Source: Bacteroidetes bacterium HGW-Bacteroidetes-4 (GTDB lineage: Bacteria > Bacteroidota > Bacteroidia > Bacteroidales > SZUA-534). From it: DNA of 64,000 nt. The DNA lies in the NCBI GenBank assembly GCA_002840905.1, contig PHDD01000010.1:62001-126000 (forward strand). Reading direction: 5' to 3'. The notes beneath the pieces are model-generated. The model did not search any database. It was not told the DNA's origin and saw nothing but the letters and a program-made list of their open reading frames with translations. The position numbers were made by a program, and so were the translations under genes. Below are positions 62,438 through 64,000 of the stretch, one piece after another; the stretch's first letter is position 1; every line of letters begins with the position of its first letter.

Positions 62438-62445
62438 CAAATATA
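62438..62445 (-). promoter_or_regulatory. -7 box of the lacI-headed operon
   Basis: On the minus strand this reads TATATTTG, fitting TAnnTTTG. It is flanked by the two operators at distances of 5 and 18 bases, so bound repressor would block polymerase on both sides. The expected -33 TTG is not clear because operator 2 occupies that place. Confidence 0.65.
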
Positions 62446-62460
62446 AAACATTTTTTAAAC

Positions 62461-62480
62461 TTCCGTGTACGTTAACGCAT
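62461..62480. promoter_or_regulatory. LacI-type operator 2 (-33 region)
   Basis: TTCCGTGTACGTTAACGCAT, identical in its 14-base core to operator 1 and 45 bases from it. A nearly equal site lies upstream of susC at 22552-22571. Confidence 0.75.
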
Positions 62481-62548
62481 TTTTTTCACTTAACCAATTT
62501 AAGGAATTAGTTCGGCGAAGGATGCAATAATAATAACCAATCCAAAAG

Positions 62549-63565
62549 CTATTTGGACGATTCGGCCGGCTTTTGATGTTTTTGTATCCGGCTTTTAAGT
62601 ATGCGATACCCTATAGCCAGCCAGCGTGCAATTTTCTGCATAAAAGTTAAACGTTCGGCTTTTATAAAAGCCCGGGTTACGCTGCTCATTTGCGGGGTAC
62701 GCAGGTAACCAAACGATTTGTGCGGATTGGGCTCCCCGTTAACTTTATAGGTATTGGCTACTAAAAAATCGATGGGACTAATTCCTTTTGCATTGGGTAA
62801 AAACACATCGTTCAACCGGTATTTAAACGCAACTTTATCCAGAATGTCTGAAAAATTATACCAGACATGTGTTATGTTTTCGGGGGTAATGATCTGCACC
62901 GGTGTTATATTTCTACGGCGCTGTTCTGCTGCTATCTTAGCCAGAACCACCGGTAAACCCAGGGGCGAACCCATGGTAACAAAGGTGTGTATTTTTATGT
63001 CGGGTGCTAAATACGACAGTACATCGTAAGCAATAATAGTTCCCATGGAATGACTCACCAGCATGATATCGTGGTTTTTGTATTTTTCCAGAACCTTTAT
63101 CAAACGTTCTCTGATTTGGATTTTAATGGTACAAATAGCATTATCATCGGGCAAACAATCGTCTTTATAATAGGTATCCAGCTCACGGAAATACTTACTT
63201 ACAATGGAGTCGGTAATAATTGAGTAATTCAGGCTTAATTCATCGTTTAAAAAAATTCGGTTCAACTGGCTTCCTAAATAATCAATAACTGACAAGCGCT
63301 TATAATCTCTTTCCCAAACCGTTTCCGGCTGGGCTTTCACATAGGGCTCATCGATATAATAGGGACTTTCTGGATTGGTTTCGGACGGATCGAGCAGTTT
63401 ATCGTACAGCAAATCGATCCAAAATACCATTTCAGTTTTGGGCAAAAAACTCTTTTGCTCTTCCTGAGTTAAACCCTCAATTAAAGCCCGCTTCCACCAG
63501 TTTTCAAGCAAGTTTTTCGGGGGTTTGTTCCCTAATCCGTGAATAAAAACAATAACATTTGGCAT
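62549..63565 (-). CDS. Alpha/beta-hydrolase (lipase-like)
   Basis: A 338-residue soluble protein. The N-terminal strand and oxyanion loop VIVFIHGLGNKPPKN and the nucleophile elbow DIMLVSHSMGTIIAYDVL (Ser in SHSMG) identify the fold; GSPLGLPVV follows. The remaining part is helical and ends basic. The presumptive substrate is a lipid or ester; a glycerophosphodiesterase gene lies immediately upstream on the same strand (5-base gap), which fits lipid turnover. It is separate from the uronate block: no operator is near and the intergenic space contains the lacI promoter. Confidence 0.8.
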   Translation of the reverse strand: MPNVIVFIHGLGNKPPKNLLENWWKRALIEGLTQEEQKSFLPKTEMVFWIDLLYDKLLDPSETNPESPYYIDEPYVKAQPETVWERDYKRLSVIDYLGSQLNRIFLNDELSLNYSIITDSIVSKYFRELDTYYKDDCLPDDNAICTIKIQIRERLIKVLEKYKNHDIMLVSHSMGTIIAYDVLSYLAPDIKIHTFVTMGSPLGLPVVLAKIAAEQRRRNITPVQIITPENITHVWYNFSDILDKVAFKYRLNDVFLPNAKGISPIDFLVANTYKVNGEPNPHKSFGYLRTPQMSSVTRAFIKAERLTFMQKIARWLAIGYRILKSRIQKHQKPAESSK

Positions 63566-63570
63566 AAATT

Positions 63571-63999
63571 TTATTTGTTAAGTTTTGATAGTTCCTCGAA
63601 CACCTCCCAAAAATAATCGGTGGTTATGGCATCAATACCGTTTTGGTAAAGTTCGTTTGCCTGCTTGGCATCATTCACGGTCCAGCAATAGACTTTTAAC
63701 CCGGCTTGATGAAAAGTAAAAATAAATTTTTGACTTAAGGCCTTACCAGCCCATACATTGACACCACTAAACCCTTGTTTTTTAGTGATGCGAATTAAAC
63801 TACTCAACGAAATAAAACGCCATAAAAAAGACTGGCCATAATCGAGATCAAGCAGCCAAAAATGATGCACTTCGGGCATCCATTGTTTCGATAAAGCCAG
63901 CGTTTTACGATTAAAGGCAATAAATTCAATCTGATTATTGTTTACTCCTGCTTCAGAAAGAACTGCTTTTAAAAAAGGCAATACCTCGGTTCCGCATTT
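63571..63999 (-). CDS. Glycerophosphodiester phosphodiesterase, C-terminal part (cut by window edge)
   Basis: The frame is open to the window end, with the visible part beginning KCGTEVLPFL. The TIM-barrel end of the GDPD family is visible: IEFIAFNRKTLALSKQWMPEV, SGVNVWAGKALSQKFIFTFHQAGLKVYCWTVNDAKQANELYQNGIDAITTDYF, including the family's C-terminal W-T-V-N and GxDxIxTDY stretch. It hydrolyses glycerophosphodiesters to glycerol-3-phosphate and an alcohol. The catalytic N-terminal half lies outside the window. The TTG at 63981 is not a credible start. Confidence 0.85.
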   Translation of the reverse strand, partial: KCGTEVLPFLKAVLSEAGVNNNQIEFIAFNRKTLALSKQWMPEVHHFWLLDLDYGQSFLWRFISLSSLIRITKKQGFSGVNVWAGKALSQKFIFTFHQAGLKVYCWTVNDAKQANELYQNGIDAITTDYFWEVFEELSKLNK

Positions 64000-64000
64000 T

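Noticed and set aside
1..64000. Mobile elements, tRNA or rRNA genes
   Set aside because: No transposase, integrase, terminal inverted repeats, tRNA cloverleaf or rRNA stretch was recognised on reading both strands.

Overview
The window comes from a member of the Bacteroidota, most likely a Marinilabiliales/Prolixibacteraceae-type polysaccharide degrader (the family-level placement is inference). The signs are a SusC/SusD pair, a hybrid two-component system, type IX secretion C-terminal domains on two lyases, many SPII lipoproteins, TAnnTTTG-type -7 boxes and modest GC. No rRNA, tRNA, CRISPR array, prophage or insertion sequence was seen. Both window edges cut a gene.

1-15,433: a signalling-rich housekeeping stretch. 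It holds a truncated unknown gene, a PixA/AidA-like small protein, a TPR histidine kinase with its LytTR regulator, two more orphan histidine kinases, an N-formylglutamate amidohydrolase-like protein, a Cys/Lys-rich exported peptide, a classical kinase/OmpR-type pair, an LRR protein with a J-domain-like HPD motif, a 21-bp minisatellite and a TonB-dependent receptor with a small His-rich membrane protein.

15,688-20,648: a complete threonine operon (fused aspartokinase-homoserine dehydrogenase, homoserine kinase, threonine synthase). It is preceded by an unannotated 41-codon leader ORF with a Thr/Ile run and an overlapping hairpin, the layout of a ribosome-mediated attenuator. A ParA-like ATPase, a small RHH-like partner and a conserved membrane protein follow (20,802-22,400).

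22,401-43,388 (+ strand): a homogalacturonan/pectin utilisation locus. SusC and SusD are followed by a lipoprotein, a secreted protein and a tight run encoding a PL1-like pectate lyase with LamG and T9SS domains, GH105, GH28, a CE12-like acetylesterase, GH43, a DUF4861 protein, a second PL1 lyase, a CE8-like pectinesterase and a Tat-type Gfo/Idh/MocA oxidoreductase.

43,404-62,414 (- strand): an HTCS regulator and a thirteen-gene uronate catabolic block headed by a LacI-family gene. The KDG branch is KduI, KduD, KdgK and KdgA. The saturated-uronate branch is UxaC, UxaE and an SDR mannonate oxidoreductase, but no mannonate dehydratase (UxuA) is present. In its place are a LarA-superfamily protein with its cofactor residues conserved, a second PfkB kinase and 6-phosphogluconate dehydrogenase. 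This suggests a route mannonate -> gluconate -> 6-phosphogluconate -> ribulose-5-phosphate. Two near-identical LacI-type operators flank the -7 box of the lacI gene, and a third copy (17/20 bases alike) lies upstream of susC, linking polymer uptake to uronate catabolism. An alpha/beta hydrolase and a truncated glycerophosphodiester phosphodiesterase close the window.
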